A stretch of DNA of 64,000 nucleotides from NCBI RefSeq assembly GCF_026107415.2, contig NZ_JAPCHX010000001.1, positions 1-64,000 on the forward strand. The letters run 5' to 3'. Position numbers and translations under genes: made by a program. Source of the DNA: Microbacterium sp. MPKO10 (lineage in GTDB: Bacteria > Actinomycetota > Actinomycetes > Actinomycetales > Microbacteriaceae). Below, piece by piece: positions 50,450 through 59,665 of this stretch. The notes below the pieces were generated by a model, which ran no database searches, was not told where the DNA came from, and was given only the letters and a program-made list of their open reading frames with translations. Positions within the stretch are counted from its first letter, which is position 1; the number at the start of each line of letters is the position of its first letter.

Positions 50450-51481
50450 TCAGCCACGTCTGAGGGTCAGAACCTTCTGCAGCACGATGAAGATGAGAAG
50501 CAGCGCGCCGATGAAGATCTTCGTCCACCACGAGGTGAGTGTTCCGTCGAAGGTGATCAGCGTTTGGATTGTGCCAAGCACGAGCACGCCGAGAACCGAA
50601 CCGAGAACCGACCCATAGCCCCCGGTGAGCAAGGTTCCGCCGATGACCACGGCCGCGATCGCATCGAGCTCGGTTCCGACCGCAGTGAGGGCATACCCGG
50701 AGAGCGTGTAGAACGTGTAGAGCACACCGGCCAGGCCGGAGCAGAAGCCCGAGATCGCGTAGACGAGCACCTTGGTGCGCGCGACAGGAAGCCCCATCAG
50801 CGTGCTCGATGCCTCCGAACCACCGATGGCGTACACCGTGCGTCCGAACCGCGTGTACCGCAGCAGGATCACGGCGATGATCACGACCAGGACGGCGACG
50901 ATCACGCTCGGGGTGATGCTGAGGCCGAAGACGCGCAGCCGGGTCTGGCCCATCATCGTGAAGAAGGGTGCCTCGATCGATATCGACTTGGCGCTGATCA
51001 CATAACAGAGCCCACGCGCCAGGAACATCGCCGCGAGCGTCGCGATGAACGGCTGAATGTCGAAGTAATGCACCATCACGCCAACGAGCAGACCGAGAAC
51101 TGTTGTCGACACGAGAATCAGCGGAATGATGACCCCGGCAGGGAGCCCCGATTGTGCCATCGACGCCGTCATCATCGTTGCCAGGGCGAGCACGGCACCC
51201 ACGGAGAGGTCGATGCCCGCCGTCAGAATCACGAACGTCATGCCAACGGCGAGAACCACGAGGTGGGCGTTGTCGATCAGCAGGTTCACGACGATTTGCG
51301 GGTTCGTGAAACCGCGGTACTGCGACATGCCGTAAATGAACATGCCGACAAGCAGCAACCCCGTCACGATCACCGGACCGTACTTGGGGTTCGTGAAGAC
51401 ATCCCGGATGCTGTGGAGACCACGTGCGGAACGCGCGATCGTTCCTGGCGTGGACTCGGGCTGTGTGCGAGTGAGCGTCAT
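50450..51481 (-). CDS. Sugar ABC transporter permease (YjfF-like)
   Basis: 343 residues, BPD_transp_2 type. ATG at 51481 overlaps the previous stop (ATGA). It has VVLAVGMTFVILTAGIDLSV and the C-terminal ELDAIAAVVIGGTLLTGGYG motif. Second permease of a four-gene importer that matches the order of the E. coli galactofuranose importer ytfQ-ytfR-ytfT-yjfF. Confidence 0.85.
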   Translation of the reverse strand: MTLTRTQPESTPGTIARSARGLHSIRDVFTNPKYGPVIVTGLLLVGMFIYGMSQYRGFTNPQIVVNLLIDNAHLVVLAVGMTFVILTAGIDLSVGAVLALATMMTASMAQSGLPAGVIIPLILVSTTVLGLLVGVMVHYFDIQPFIATLAAMFLARGLCYVISAKSISIEAPFFTMMGQTRLRVFGLSITPSVIVAVLVVIIAVILLRYTRFGRTVYAIGGSEASSTLMGLPVARTKVLVYAISGFCSGLAGVLYTFYTLSGYALTAVGTELDAIAAVVIGGTLLTGGYGSVLGSVLGVLVLGTIQTLITFDGTLTSWWTKIFIGALLLIFIVLQKVLTLRRG

Positions 51482-52515
51482 GATGCGGCCACCTCCGTGC
51501 GCAGGACCCGGCGTCGTCGCCAGGCGTTCAGGTATTCGGCGGTCTTCGGCGATTGCAGAAGACACACGGCAGCAACGACAGCGGCTTTGAAGACCATCGT
51601 CACGATCGGTGGGATGCCGACGGTGTAGACGGTCGTGACGAGCGTCTGAATGACCAGCGCGCCGACGACCGTTCCCCAGAGCGAATAGCGCCCGCCCATC
51701 AACGATGTTCCGCCGATCACAACAGCGAGAATCGCATCGAGTTCGATGAACAGACCCGTGTTGTTGGCGTCTGCAGCCGTCTGACTACTCGTGAGAATCA
51801 GACCGGCTACGGCGGAGCACAGCGCGCAGAACACGTAGACGAGAATGAGCAGACCACGTGCCCTGATACCGGCCATGCGGCTTGCCCGCGCATTGATGCC
51901 TGTCGATTCGATGAACAGGCCCAACGCGGTTCGGCGTGTGAGCAGGCCGGCGAATGCGACGGTCACTGCCGCCGCGACGACAGCAAACGGCACGCCGAAG
52001 ATCACCCCGGAGCCGAGGTAACGAAAGGCGTCACTCGACACGGTGATGATCTGCCCCTTCGTGATGAGCATCGCAATTCCGCGCCCCGCGGTCATCAGAA
52101 TCAGCGTCGCCACAATCGGCTGGATGCCGATCACCGCCACCAGTGCGCCGTTCCAGATGCCCAGAACGAGCGACACGGCGATGGCCGTCCCGATCGCCAC
52201 GATGGTGGTTCCCACGCTGTCCGGGTTCGGCGACCCAAGAATGATCGCGGCGGCGACTGCTCCGGCAATCGCACAGACGGAACCGACAGACAGGTCAATG
52301 CCCTGTGTCGCAATCACAAGGGTCATGCCGATCGCGATCATCAGGGTCGGTGAGCCATTGCGCAGAATATCGATGACGCTGCCGTACAGGGCACCCTCGC
52401 GAATCTGAATCGTGAAGAACCCGGGAAAAGCAATGACGTCGATCACCAACAGTGCCAGGAGCATCGCGATCGGCCAGAACAGCTTCGACGAGGTGATGCG
52501 CTTGAGCAGTGTCAT
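51478..52515 (-). CDS. Sugar ABC transporter permease (YtfT-like)
   Basis: 345 residues, BPD_transp_2 type. ATG at 52515 overlaps the ytfR-like stop. Contains IAIGMTLVIATQGIDLSVGS and FIELDAILAVVIGGTSLMGG. It forms a heterodimeric channel with the next permease. Confidence 0.85.
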   Translation of the reverse strand: MTLLKRITSSKLFWPIAMLLALLVIDVIAFPGFFTIQIREGALYGSVIDILRNGSPTLMIAIGMTLVIATQGIDLSVGSVCAIAGAVAAAIILGSPNPDSVGTTIVAIGTAIAVSLVLGIWNGALVAVIGIQPIVATLILMTAGRGIAMLITKGQIITVSSDAFRYLGSGVIFGVPFAVVAAAVTVAFAGLLTRRTALGLFIESTGINARASRMAGIRARGLLILVYVFCALCSAVAGLILTSSQTAADANNTGLFIELDAILAVVIGGTSLMGGRYSLWGTVVGALVIQTLVTTVYTVGIPPIVTMVFKAAVVAAVCLLQSPKTAEYLNAWRRRRVLRTEVAAS

Positions 52516-54053
52516 GATGCGTCCTCCAGGTCCTGTCCCTCGGCGATCACGGCGAGGACGTCGTCGGTCGTGAGAGTGTCATTGTCGAGAACCGCGACGA
52601 GGCGACGGTCGCGCATCACAGCGACCCGGTGGCTGAGGCGAAGAACTTCGTCAAGCTCGGCCGAGATATAGATCACGCCCATGCCGTTCTCGGCCAGGTT
52701 GACGACGAGCTTCTGAATTTCGGCCTTCGCCCCGACGTCGATGCCCCGTGTGGGTTCGTCGAGGACGAGCAATCGCGGCGCGATCGCCAGCCATCGAGCG
52801 AGCAGCACCTTCTGCTGGTTTCCACCGGAGAGGGTGCGCACGAGAGCATCCGGATTCGCCGGCTTGATTCCGAGTGTGCTGATATAGCTGTCGACGAGTT
52901 CGTTGCGGCGCTTGGCCGAGAGCGGGCGGAACCAGCCACGGTCGGCCTGCAGGGCCAGAATGATATTGTCACGGATGCTGAGTTCGCCGAGGATCCCCTC
53001 GGCCCTGCGATCTTCGCTGGCGTAAACGACGCGATCGGACAGCGCCCGACGCGGGGTCCGGAATTTGACGGGCGACCCCGCAAAGCTGATGGTTCCCGAA
53101 TCCGACCTGTCGATGCCGGTCAGGAGCCGGGCAAGTTCGCTGCGGCCGGAACCCAGAAGACCGGCGAAGCCGACGACTTCGCCCTCGAGGACGCTGATGT
53201 CCGCCGGGTGGACGGCACCTCGCCGGCCGAGGCCCTGGGCCTCGATGATCGCGGGGATGTCCGATTCCTGCGTGTCCTCGGCGTCATCGGACGACCGCTT
53301 TTCGAGAGCATCGAGAACTGTGATCTCTTTGCCGATCATTTTCTGCACAAGGTCGATCCTCAGGAGTTCGTTCGTGAGGTACTCCCCCTCGAACCGTCCG
53401 TTACGCAACACGGTCAGTCGGTCGGAGATCTCGTAAACCTGGTCGAGAAAGTGCGAAACGAAGAGAATCGCGACACCGTCGTCCTTCAGCTTCCGGATGA
53501 TGCGGAAGAGTTCTTTGACCTCATCAGCGTCGAGGCTGGACGTCGGTTCGTCGAGGATCAGAACCGTGGCGTTGATGCTTGTCGCCCGAGCAATCGCGAC
53601 GAGCTGCTGCACCGCGAGCGAGTGCGAACTGAGAAGCGAGCCCGGGTCGATGTCGATACCCATGCGCGTCAACACCTCGGCCGCGTGCGCTCGGCAGGCC
53701 GCCCAGTCAATGCGACCAGCTCGGCGCGGTTCGCGCCCCAGCACGATATTCTCGGTGACGGTGAGGTTGGGAAGCAGGTTCACTTCTTGGTACACCGTCG
53801 AGATTCCCGCATCCTGCGCAGCCGCCGTCGAGGCGAAGGTGACGGGGCGCCCGTCGAGAAGCGTCGTCCCCGAGTCCGGGCGATACACGCCGGTAAGCGC
53901 CTTGATGAGCGTTGATTTCCCTGCCCCGTTCTCACCCATGAGCGAATGCACTTCGCCGGGGAACATACGGAAGCTGACGTCGTCCAGCGCCTTAACGCCG
54001 GGAAAGGTGATCGAGATGTTGGTCATCTCGACGATGGGAGCCGTTGTGGACAT
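52512..54053 (-). CDS. Sugar ABC transporter ATP-binding protein (YtfR-like)
   Basis: 513 residues, two nucleotide-binding domains. ATG at 54053 with AGAGGAGA upstream. Domain 1: [20 protein letters not shown]. Domain 2: [36 protein letters not shown]. Intact motifs contrast with the degenerate relative at 55387-56664. Confidence 0.9.
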   Translation of the reverse strand: MSTTAPIVEMTNISITFPGVKALDDVSFRMFPGEVHSLMGENGAGKSTLIKALTGVYRPDSGTTLLDGRPVTFASTAAAQDAGISTVYQEVNLLPNLTVTENIVLGREPRRAGRIDWAACRAHAAEVLTRMGIDIDPGSLLSSHSLAVQQLVAIARATSINATVLILDEPTSSLDADEVKELFRIIRKLKDDGVAILFVSHFLDQVYEISDRLTVLRNGRFEGEYLTNELLRIDLVQKMIGKEITVLDALEKRSSDDAEDTQESDIPAIIEAQGLGRRGAVHPADISVLEGEVVGFAGLLGSGRSELARLLTGIDRSDSGTISFAGSPVKFRTPRRALSDRVVYASEDRRAEGILGELSIRDNIILALQADRGWFRPLSAKRRNELVDSYISTLGIKPANPDALVRTLSGGNQQKVLLARWLAIAPRLLVLDEPTRGIDVGAKAEIQKLVVNLAENGMGVIYISAELDEVLRLSHRVAVMRDRRLVAVLDNDTLTTDDVLAVIAEGQDLEDAS

Positions 54054-54079
54054 CGCGTTATCTCCTCTGATAACACTGT

Positions 54080-54106
54080 GTGCCGGGCCCCGTCGGGGCC
54101 CGGCAC
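54080..54106 (-). terminator. Hairpin between ytfQ-like and ytfR-like genes
   Basis: A perfect 12-bp GC stem (GTGCCGGGCCCC with GGGGCCCGGCAC) and a GTC loop lie 8 bases after the binding-protein stop. It matches the placement of the hairpins at 21013 and 27750. Confidence 0.7.
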
Positions 54107-54113
54107 GGTGTGA

Positions 54114-55097
54114 TCAGTACTTGCGGTCGGGAAGGGCTTCCTTCGCCTCTTCCTGGGTGAATGTCGTCTCTTCGGTGACAACGCGCTTCTCGACGTCCTC
54201 ACCGGCAGCGACCTTCTTGACGAGCTCGACGAGCTGGTCTCCGAGCAGCGGGTTGCACTCAACGATGAAGTTGATCTTTCCCTCGGCCAGCGCGGTCATC
54301 CCGTCTTTCACCGCATCGACGGTGATGATCTTGATGTCCTCGCCCGGCGTGAGCCCGGCCTCTTCGATTGCTTCGATGGCTCCCAGTCCCATGTCGTCGT
54401 TGTGCGAGTAGATCACATCGACGTCGGAGTTCGACTTGAGGAGCGCTTCGGTGACCTGCTTGCCTCCGGCGCGTGTGAAGTCACCGGTCTGCGAGGCGAC
54501 GATCTCGAACTTGGAGTCGTCCTTGATCACATCAGCGAAGCCTTCGGCACGATCGATCGCCGGAGCGGCACCCGTCGTTCCTTCGAGCTGGATGATCTTC
54601 ACGGGGTCATCGGAATCCGCATACTCCTCGACGAGCCACTCCCCTGCCTTTTTGCCCTCTTCGACGAAATCACTGCCGAGGAATGTCTCGTACAGCGAGT
54701 CATCTTCAGAATCAACGGCCCGGTCGGTGAGGATCACCGGAATACCGGCGTCCTTCGCCTCTTGGAGCACGGCGTCCCAGCCCGACTCGACGACAGGGGA
54801 GAACGCGATCACGTCAACACCCTGCTGAATGTACGAGCGGATCGCCTTGATCTGGTTCTCCTGCTTCTGCTGGGCATCAGAGAACTTCAGCTCGATTCCC
54901 GCTTCTTCAAATGCGCGTTTGACGTCCTTCGTGTTCGCCGTGCGCCATCCGCTCTCGGCTCCCACCTGAGCGAAGCCGACGATCAGGTCCTCCGGAGCCT
55001 TCTCGCCGCCATCGCCACCGGATGCTCCTGCGGAACACCCGGTCAGGGCGAGCAGCATGGCGCCGGCCGCCGCGAGTCCGGTCACAAACTTCTTCAC
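54114..55097 (-). CDS. Sugar ABC transporter substrate-binding lipoprotein (YtfQ-like)
   Basis: 327 residues. GTG at 55097 with AAGGAGG 6 bases upstream. Lipobox LALTGC, Cys21. Strong similarity to E. coli YtfQ: VGFAQVGAESGWRTANTKDV, DAQQKQENQIKAIRSYIQQG, DVIAFSPVVESGWDAVLQEA, QTGDFTRAGGKQV and YSHNDDMGLGAIEAI. YtfQ binds furanose forms of galactose and arabinose, so galactofuranose or a similar furanose is the likely ligand. Confidence 0.88.
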   Translation of the reverse strand: MKKFVTGLAAAGAMLLALTGCSAGASGGDGGEKAPEDLIVGFAQVGAESGWRTANTKDVKRAFEEAGIELKFSDAQQKQENQIKAIRSYIQQGVDVIAFSPVVESGWDAVLQEAKDAGIPVILTDRAVDSEDDSLYETFLGSDFVEEGKKAGEWLVEEYADSDDPVKIIQLEGTTGAAPAIDRAEGFADVIKDDSKFEIVASQTGDFTRAGGKQVTEALLKSNSDVDVIYSHNDDMGLGAIEAIEEAGLTPGEDIKIITVDAVKDGMTALAEGKINFIVECNPLLGDQLVELVKKVAAGEDVEKRVVTEETTFTQEEAKEALPDRKY

Positions 55098-55386
55098 ACT
55101 AAACCTCCTTGTTCAGCCGCGACCGATTTGGCCGCTCCGGCACCAGTCGCAGTTCGCCTGAGCACCTGCCAGAATGTTAGCGCTCACAATTCACATGTGA
55201 CAAGCATTCAACATCACGAATCGGTAACGTGCTGAACTATGGGGTTCCGCGGCGAGAAGCCCGATGCTCCTGAAATGTGAGCGTTCTAAACCCCACATCG
55301 CTAACAAACGATCGTCAGCACTTCCCCCGTCCGCTCAATGCATGGCGCCGCCAGAGCGCCCCCTGCTCGCTCAGCACATGGCAGGG
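55098..55386. promoter_or_regulatory. ytfQ-like upstream region with LacI-type operators
   Basis: On the minus strand, TTGTCA (55203-55198), 18 bases, TAACAT (55179-55174). The palindromic TGTTAGCGCTCACA (55175-55188) covers the -10. Further half-sites TGTGAGCG (55276-55283) and CGCTAACA (55299-55306) lie upstream and could give looping. The rest holds nothing I can identify. Confidence 0.6.
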
Positions 55387-56664
55387 TCAAAGCGTCAGAA
55401 TGCGCTCGAGGCGCGGCCCGGTCAGGTCGCCCGCCGCGAGCGCTGCCCGCACGCGGCCGTGAACAACCGCCAGAGCCCCATCGGCGAGCGCCGCGGCGTC
55501 ATGGGGCCCCGCGGAGATGACGACGGCCGCGCCTGCGCCGGCGATCCGCGAGACCAACTCGATCCGTGCTGCGCGATCATCGGGGCCGAGCCCGAGAAGC
55601 GGCTCAGCGATCAGCACCACACGGGCTGGTCCGGTGACGAGGCTCTCCAGCATCCCCTCGAACTGGTCCCTCGACGGCGGCCTGCCGACGCCAACAGCCT
55701 GCAGCAGTGACGCCGTCGACACCGGGCGGTACTCGCGGCCGGCGTCGATCACCCCGGTGCGCGAGAGGGTGCGCAGGCGCTCCGCCGAGACACGACTCGG
55801 GAGACCACCAATGAACCCCACCTCGTAGCTCAGGGGGTGCTCGGTCGTGAACACCGCTCCGTGCTCGAGGGCCGCTTCGCGGGACAGCCCCACAATGTCG
55901 GTTCCGGCGACGGTGACGCTCCCCGAGACGATCTCGCCGTAGCCGCGCCCGCTCAGGCTCGCCAGCAGCTCATGCGCGTGTGTTCCCGCCAGAGCGAGCA
56001 CCCGGCCAGCGCGCGCCTCGAACGAGATGTTCTCGAACACCGGGCGATCCGCCCGCACCGGGTGGCGGACGGTGACCTCGCGCACGTCAAGCAGAACGTC
56101 CCCTGCCGGGCGGGAAGTCACGGGAGCTATGGAGTCGCTGATCCCGAGCGCAGCGCTGAGACCGGCAGCATCCGTCGGTTCGAACGGCCCCCGCAGGCGT
56201 TCGTGATCGGCCACGAGCACCTCGTCGACATCCGGATGTAAACCATCGAGCGTTGTCAGCGCTACCACCAGCGGGATCCGACGCGAGGCCTCGACCAGGG
56301 CATGTTGCCACCGGATGCTGTCAGCGAGCACAAGCTCCTCGTGCGTGTCGTCCACCAGCACTGCTGGCTCCTCGCCCTGCCTGGCCAGCGCCACGGCCCG
56401 CGCGAGCTGCACCAGGCGCGCGTCGACGACGTCGAGGGTGTTCGCCGGCGCCCGGACATCGCCGCGCCACCCGACAGCATCCAGGCATTCGATCGCCTGC
56501 GCCTCAAGCTCCCGGCGCCGAATGAGGCCGAAGCGCGTCGGCTCATGACCGAGCATGACATTCTCGGCGATGCTCTGATGCGGGCTCGGCGCGCCGCCGG
56601 GAGTGAAGCGATAGCCGGGGAGCGCGTCGGGCAGTCCGCCGAGCACGATTTGCAGGCGCGCCAT
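55387..56664 (-). CDS. Degenerate ABC-transporter ATPase-like protein
   Basis: 425 residues. The order of segments follows sugar ABC ATPases (compare QSIAENVMLGHEPTRFGLIR with the ytfR-like LTVTENIVLGREPRR), but the first Walker A is absent, the signature is LDVVDARLVQLARAVAL, Walker B is AVLVDDTHEEL, and the H-loop His is missing. Domain 2 has GTHAHELLAS in place of Walker A. It cannot hydrolyse ATP as a normal ABC protein. The frame is uninterrupted and its ATG overlaps the LacI stop (TGATG), so it is translated with the regulator. It may be decaying or have a non-catalytic role. Confidence 0.75.
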   Translation of the reverse strand: MARLQIVLGGLPDALPGYRFTPGGAPSPHQSIAENVMLGHEPTRFGLIRRRELEAQAIECLDAVGWRGDVRAPANTLDVVDARLVQLARAVALARQGEEPAVLVDDTHEELVLADSIRWQHALVEASRRIPLVVALTTLDGLHPDVDEVLVADHERLRGPFEPTDAAGLSAALGISDSIAPVTSRPAGDVLLDVREVTVRHPVRADRPVFENISFEARAGRVLALAGTHAHELLASLSGRGYGEIVSGSVTVAGTDIVGLSREAALEHGAVFTTEHPLSYEVGFIGGLPSRVSAERLRTLSRTGVIDAGREYRPVSTASLLQAVGVGRPPSRDQFEGMLESLVTGPARVVLIAEPLLGLGPDDRAARIELVSRIAGAGAAVVISAGPHDAAALADGALAVVHGRVRAALAAGDLTGPRLERILTL

Positions 56665-57677
56665 CAGAGCTGTGCCGTTGACTGCCGCACGATCAGACGC
56701 GGTTCGATCGTCTCGACGGGCGCGCCCGCGGAGTCATCGATGTCGTTGATGAGACGGGCCACGGCGCGCCGCCCCACCTCGGTGAAGTCCTGGCTCACTG
56801 TGGTGAGCGGGGGCCAGAAGTGCCGTGCTTCCGGAATGTCGTCGAACCCGACAATCGACAGATCGCCCGGAACGTCGAGGCCTCCCTCGCGGAGCGCGTG
56901 GATCAAGCCGAGTGCCATCTGGTCGTTGCTGGAGAACACGGCTGTCACACGGGGATCCTCCCGCAGCCGGCGCCCCACGCTGTAGCCGAAGTCTGACGAC
57001 CAGTCGCCGATCAGGGGCGCTTCAGTGGTGATGCCATGTGCTGCCATCTCTTCGACGAACCCGCGTGTGCGCGCCTCGGCCTCGATCCAGTCCTGCGGTC
57101 CCGCCACGTGGGCGATGCGTCGATGCCCCAGTTCGACCAGATGCCTCGTCGCCAGCCGGGCGCCCAAGACCTGGTCAACGGCAATCACGTGTCGGCCAGC
57201 TTCTGCTCGCTGATGGACCGCCACATACGGCACGCCAAGCGGAAGCAGGCTGAGCGTATTGAGTACGCGCACCTGCGGGGCGACGATCACGATGCCATCC
57301 ACCGCCTGATTCATGAGGTGGTCGAGACCGGCACGGATCTCGTCGTCGTCTGAGCCGCCGAGGTTCACCGTGCTTGCAAAGTATCCGCTGTCTTTCGCTG
57401 CGATCTCCACGGCCTTGATCATCGTAGCCGGGCCGTATTCAGATCGGTGCGATGCGAGGATCCCGATCGTGCGCGATCTGCTCGTCACGAGTGCACGCGC
57501 TGCGCGGTTTGGGCGATAGTTGAGCTCGGTCATCACCTCAAGGACGCGCTGCTTCGTCTCATCGCGCAGGCTCGGGTGATCGTTGATGACACGCGACACG
57601 GTCTGATGGCTGACGCCCGCGGCTCGGGCGACGTCTCGCATATTGGGAGCGCGACGTCGTACGTCGTCTGTAGCCAT
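56664..57677 (-). CDS. LacI-family transcriptional regulator
   Basis: 337 residues. ATG at 57677 has a purine-rich GAGGGGG very close; an ATG five codons earlier is possible. Helix-turn-helix MRDVARAAGVSHQTVSRVIND; the domain ends FDDIPEARHFWPPLTTVSQDF. It is similar in both halves to the LacI gene at 49292 across the importer. It is translationally joined to the degenerate ABC gene. Confidence 0.9.
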   Translation of the reverse strand: MATDDVRRRAPNMRDVARAAGVSHQTVSRVINDHPSLRDETKQRVLEVMTELNYRPNRAARALVTSRSRTIGILASHRSEYGPATMIKAVEIAAKDSGYFASTVNLGGSDDDEIRAGLDHLMNQAVDGIVIVAPQVRVLNTLSLLPLGVPYVAVHQRAEAGRHVIAVDQVLGARLATRHLVELGHRRIAHVAGPQDWIEAEARTRGFVEEMAAHGITTEAPLIGDWSSDFGYSVGRRLREDPRVTAVFSSNDQMALGLIHALREGGLDVPGDLSIVGFDDIPEARHFWPPLTTVSQDFTEVGRRAVARLINDIDDSAGAPVETIEPRLIVRQSTAQL

Positions 57678-57715
57678 GGGCCCCCTCATCACGCGATCCT
57701 GCGGATCAAATCTAC

Positions 57716-57760
57716 GATGCCGGGGGCCGATGTGACAACGTCACATCGACCCCCGGCATC
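57716..57760 (-). terminator. Terminator of the NMT1-type importer operon
   Basis: A 21-bp stem with one mismatch (57716-57736 with 57740-57760) and a 3-base loop lies 23 bases past the ATPase stop. The strongest hairpin in the window; it separates this operon from the LacI gene downstream. Confidence 0.8.
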
Positions 57761-57782
57761 CGCAGTCACAGATTTCGGGTGC

Positions 57783-58574
57783 TCAGTCTGCGGTAGCTGT
57801 TGATCCGAGGAGCTCGCGGACGCGACTGGAAACCCGGTGGAACTCCCCGGTCTCGAGCACACTCGCGTAATCACGCTCCGGGGCGAGATCGACGGTGTGC
57901 TCTTCAACGATGCGTCCCGGCCGCGCACTCATCACGACCACCCTGGTCGCCAGGTATACGGCTTCGGCCACCGAGTGGGTCACCAGCAGAACAGTCGTGT
58001 TCGTCTCACGCCAAATGCGGTTGAGCTCAACGTTCATCTTCTCGCGTGTCAAGGCATCGAGGGCACCAAATGGCTCGTCCATGAGCAGCACATCCGGCTC
58101 GTGCAATAACGCACGGCACAGAGAGACACGCTGCTGCATACCTCCCGACAATTCGTGCGGCAACGCCTTCTCGAACCCACCAAGCCCCGTCATCTCAATC
58201 AGTTGATCTGTGCGTTCGTTCGCGGCACGCATGTCCATTCCTCGCATCTCAGCTTGGATCAGGATGTTTCCGCGCACGCTACGCCAGTCCAGAAGAGCAG
58301 CTCGTTGGAAGACGTATCCGATGTCCTGCCGAGGAGCGTCAACCCGACTACCGCGGAGCTGGATCTCGCCATGACTCGGCTTAGTCAGGCCGGCGACGGC
58401 CTTGAGCAGCGTCGATTTGCCGCAGCCGGATGGTCCCGCAATCGCGATGAACTCACCTTTCTGAACATCGAGATCAATGCCGTCGAGCGCGTTGACACGT
58501 CCGCGCTTAGAGGCAAACGTCACAGCCATATCAGCGATCGAGACAATCTGCGAGTCTGTACCTTGCTTCGCCAT
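57783..58574 (-). CDS. ABC transporter ATP-binding protein (nitrate/sulfonate/taurine type)
   Basis: 263 residues. ATG at 58574 with GGAAG upstream. Walker A GPSGCGKST, Q-loop FQRAALLDWRSV, signature ELSGGMQQRVSLCRALL, Walker B LLMDEPFGALD, H-loop THSVAEAV. It drives the importer formed with the next two genes upstream. The same family serves sulfonates, nitrate, and thiamine or riboflavin precursors. Confidence 0.92.
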   Translation of the reverse strand: MAKQGTDSQIVSIADMAVTFASKRGRVNALDGIDLDVQKGEFIAIAGPSGCGKSTLLKAVAGLTKPSHGEIQLRGSRVDAPRQDIGYVFQRAALLDWRSVRGNILIQAEMRGMDMRAANERTDQLIEMTGLGGFEKALPHELSGGMQQRVSLCRALLHEPDVLLMDEPFGALDALTREKMNVELNRIWRETNTTVLLVTHSVAEAVYLATRVVVMSARPGRIVEEHTVDLAPERDYASVLETGEFHRVSSRVRELLGSTATAD

Positions 58575-58606
58575 TGGACTTCCTTCCGGTGTGAGGAGCG
58601 TCATGG

Positions 58607-59635
58607 TCACTTCCCCGGTGAGAATGACGCATCGAAGTAGCCTTCGACGTCACCACCGCCGTCGATGAGCCCGGCGTCCGTGAGGACCTCGATCGTCGAC
58701 TCCCAGTCCTCCTCTGCATTGACCCCGGGGGCGTCGCCCTCTGTCGCATTCGTGTGGAGCAGCTTGATCGTCTCATTCCACTGATTGAGGAGCACGTCCT
58801 GGCTGGGCAGCTGGGGATCCTTGCCCTCCATCGAGGCGACGGCTGATTCGGGATCATCGGTAGCCGCTTCGAAAGCCTCTGAGGTTGCTGCGACCATGGC
58901 GGATACCAGGTCTGGATCGCTCGAAATCGTGTCCGTCGGTGCGACGAGCCCGTTGCTGAAGAAGTTCAGCCCCGCATCTGAATAGCGAAGGTAGCGGACG
59001 TCCTTGCCGCTCTCCTCAGCGATTGTTGGGCCCTGGTCGTGCGCGAAACCGATGAGTCCATCGACCTTTCCCGAGAGCATGGCAGCCATCTTGCCTGCCG
59101 CATCGAGGTTCTGTTGCTTCACGTCCCCCTCAGAGAGGCCCACTGCTTCGAGATAGGCGGGGAAGGTCGTCGTTGGAGCATCACCTGCCGAGACAGCAAT
59201 CGTCTTGCCCTTCAGATCCTCCGGCGATTCAATTCCCGAATCGGCAAAGACCTGTACGGCCGACGGCGTTGTCTGGAGAAACACTCCGACGCTCTTGATC
59301 GGCACGCCCTTGTCAATGTTGGCCAGCACAGCAGGGGTGTCGGCCCAGCCGAAGTCCACTTGCTTCTGGCCAACAGCCTGTGCCGTCTTTGTGGACCCTT
59401 GACCGGCCTTGATGGTGAGGTCGATTCCATGCTCTTCGAAGATCCCCTGCTCGACGCCGTAGTAGAACGGCGCGTGCTCCCCATACGGGTACCAGTTGAG
59501 CATGAGCGTGACTTCGGTCGTGCCCTCACCGCCCCCGGACGACTCGGCGTCGCCGGACCCGCTGCACCCGGTGAGCGCGAGTGCTGATGCGGCGATCCCG
59601 GCAATTGCTGTTAGTGCTGCTTTTGACTTCTTCAT
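58607..59635 (-). CDS. NMT1/THI5-type ABC substrate-binding lipoprotein
   Basis: 342 residues. ATG at 59635 with AAAGGGG upstream. Lipobox LALTGC, Cys24. The VTLMLNWYPYGEHAPFYYGV start and GIFEEHGIDLTIKAGQGSTK are the NMT1/THI5-like signature; such proteins bind pyrimidine (thiamine precursor) or related flat heterocycles. No TPP or FMN riboswitch precedes the operon, so the ligand stays open. Confidence 0.85.
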   Translation of the reverse strand: MKKSKAALTAIAGIAASALALTGCSGSGDAESSGGGEGTTEVTLMLNWYPYGEHAPFYYGVEQGIFEEHGIDLTIKAGQGSTKTAQAVGQKQVDFGWADTPAVLANIDKGVPIKSVGVFLQTTPSAVQVFADSGIESPEDLKGKTIAVSAGDAPTTTFPAYLEAVGLSEGDVKQQNLDAAGKMAAMLSGKVDGLIGFAHDQGPTIAEESGKDVRYLRYSDAGLNFFSNGLVAPTDTISSDPDLVSAMVAATSEAFEAATDDPESAVASMEGKDPQLPSQDVLLNQWNETIKLLHTNATEGDAPGVNAEEDWESTIEVLTDAGLIDGGGDVEGYFDASFSPGK

Positions 59636-59665
59636 CGAAAGCCCCTTTTCTTGGTTTGTGAGTAT

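Noticed and set aside
49757-51628. 623-codon plus-strand frame across a LacI gene and an importer permease
   Set aside because: Antisense shadow of high-GC genes; charged, low-complexity product with no domain.
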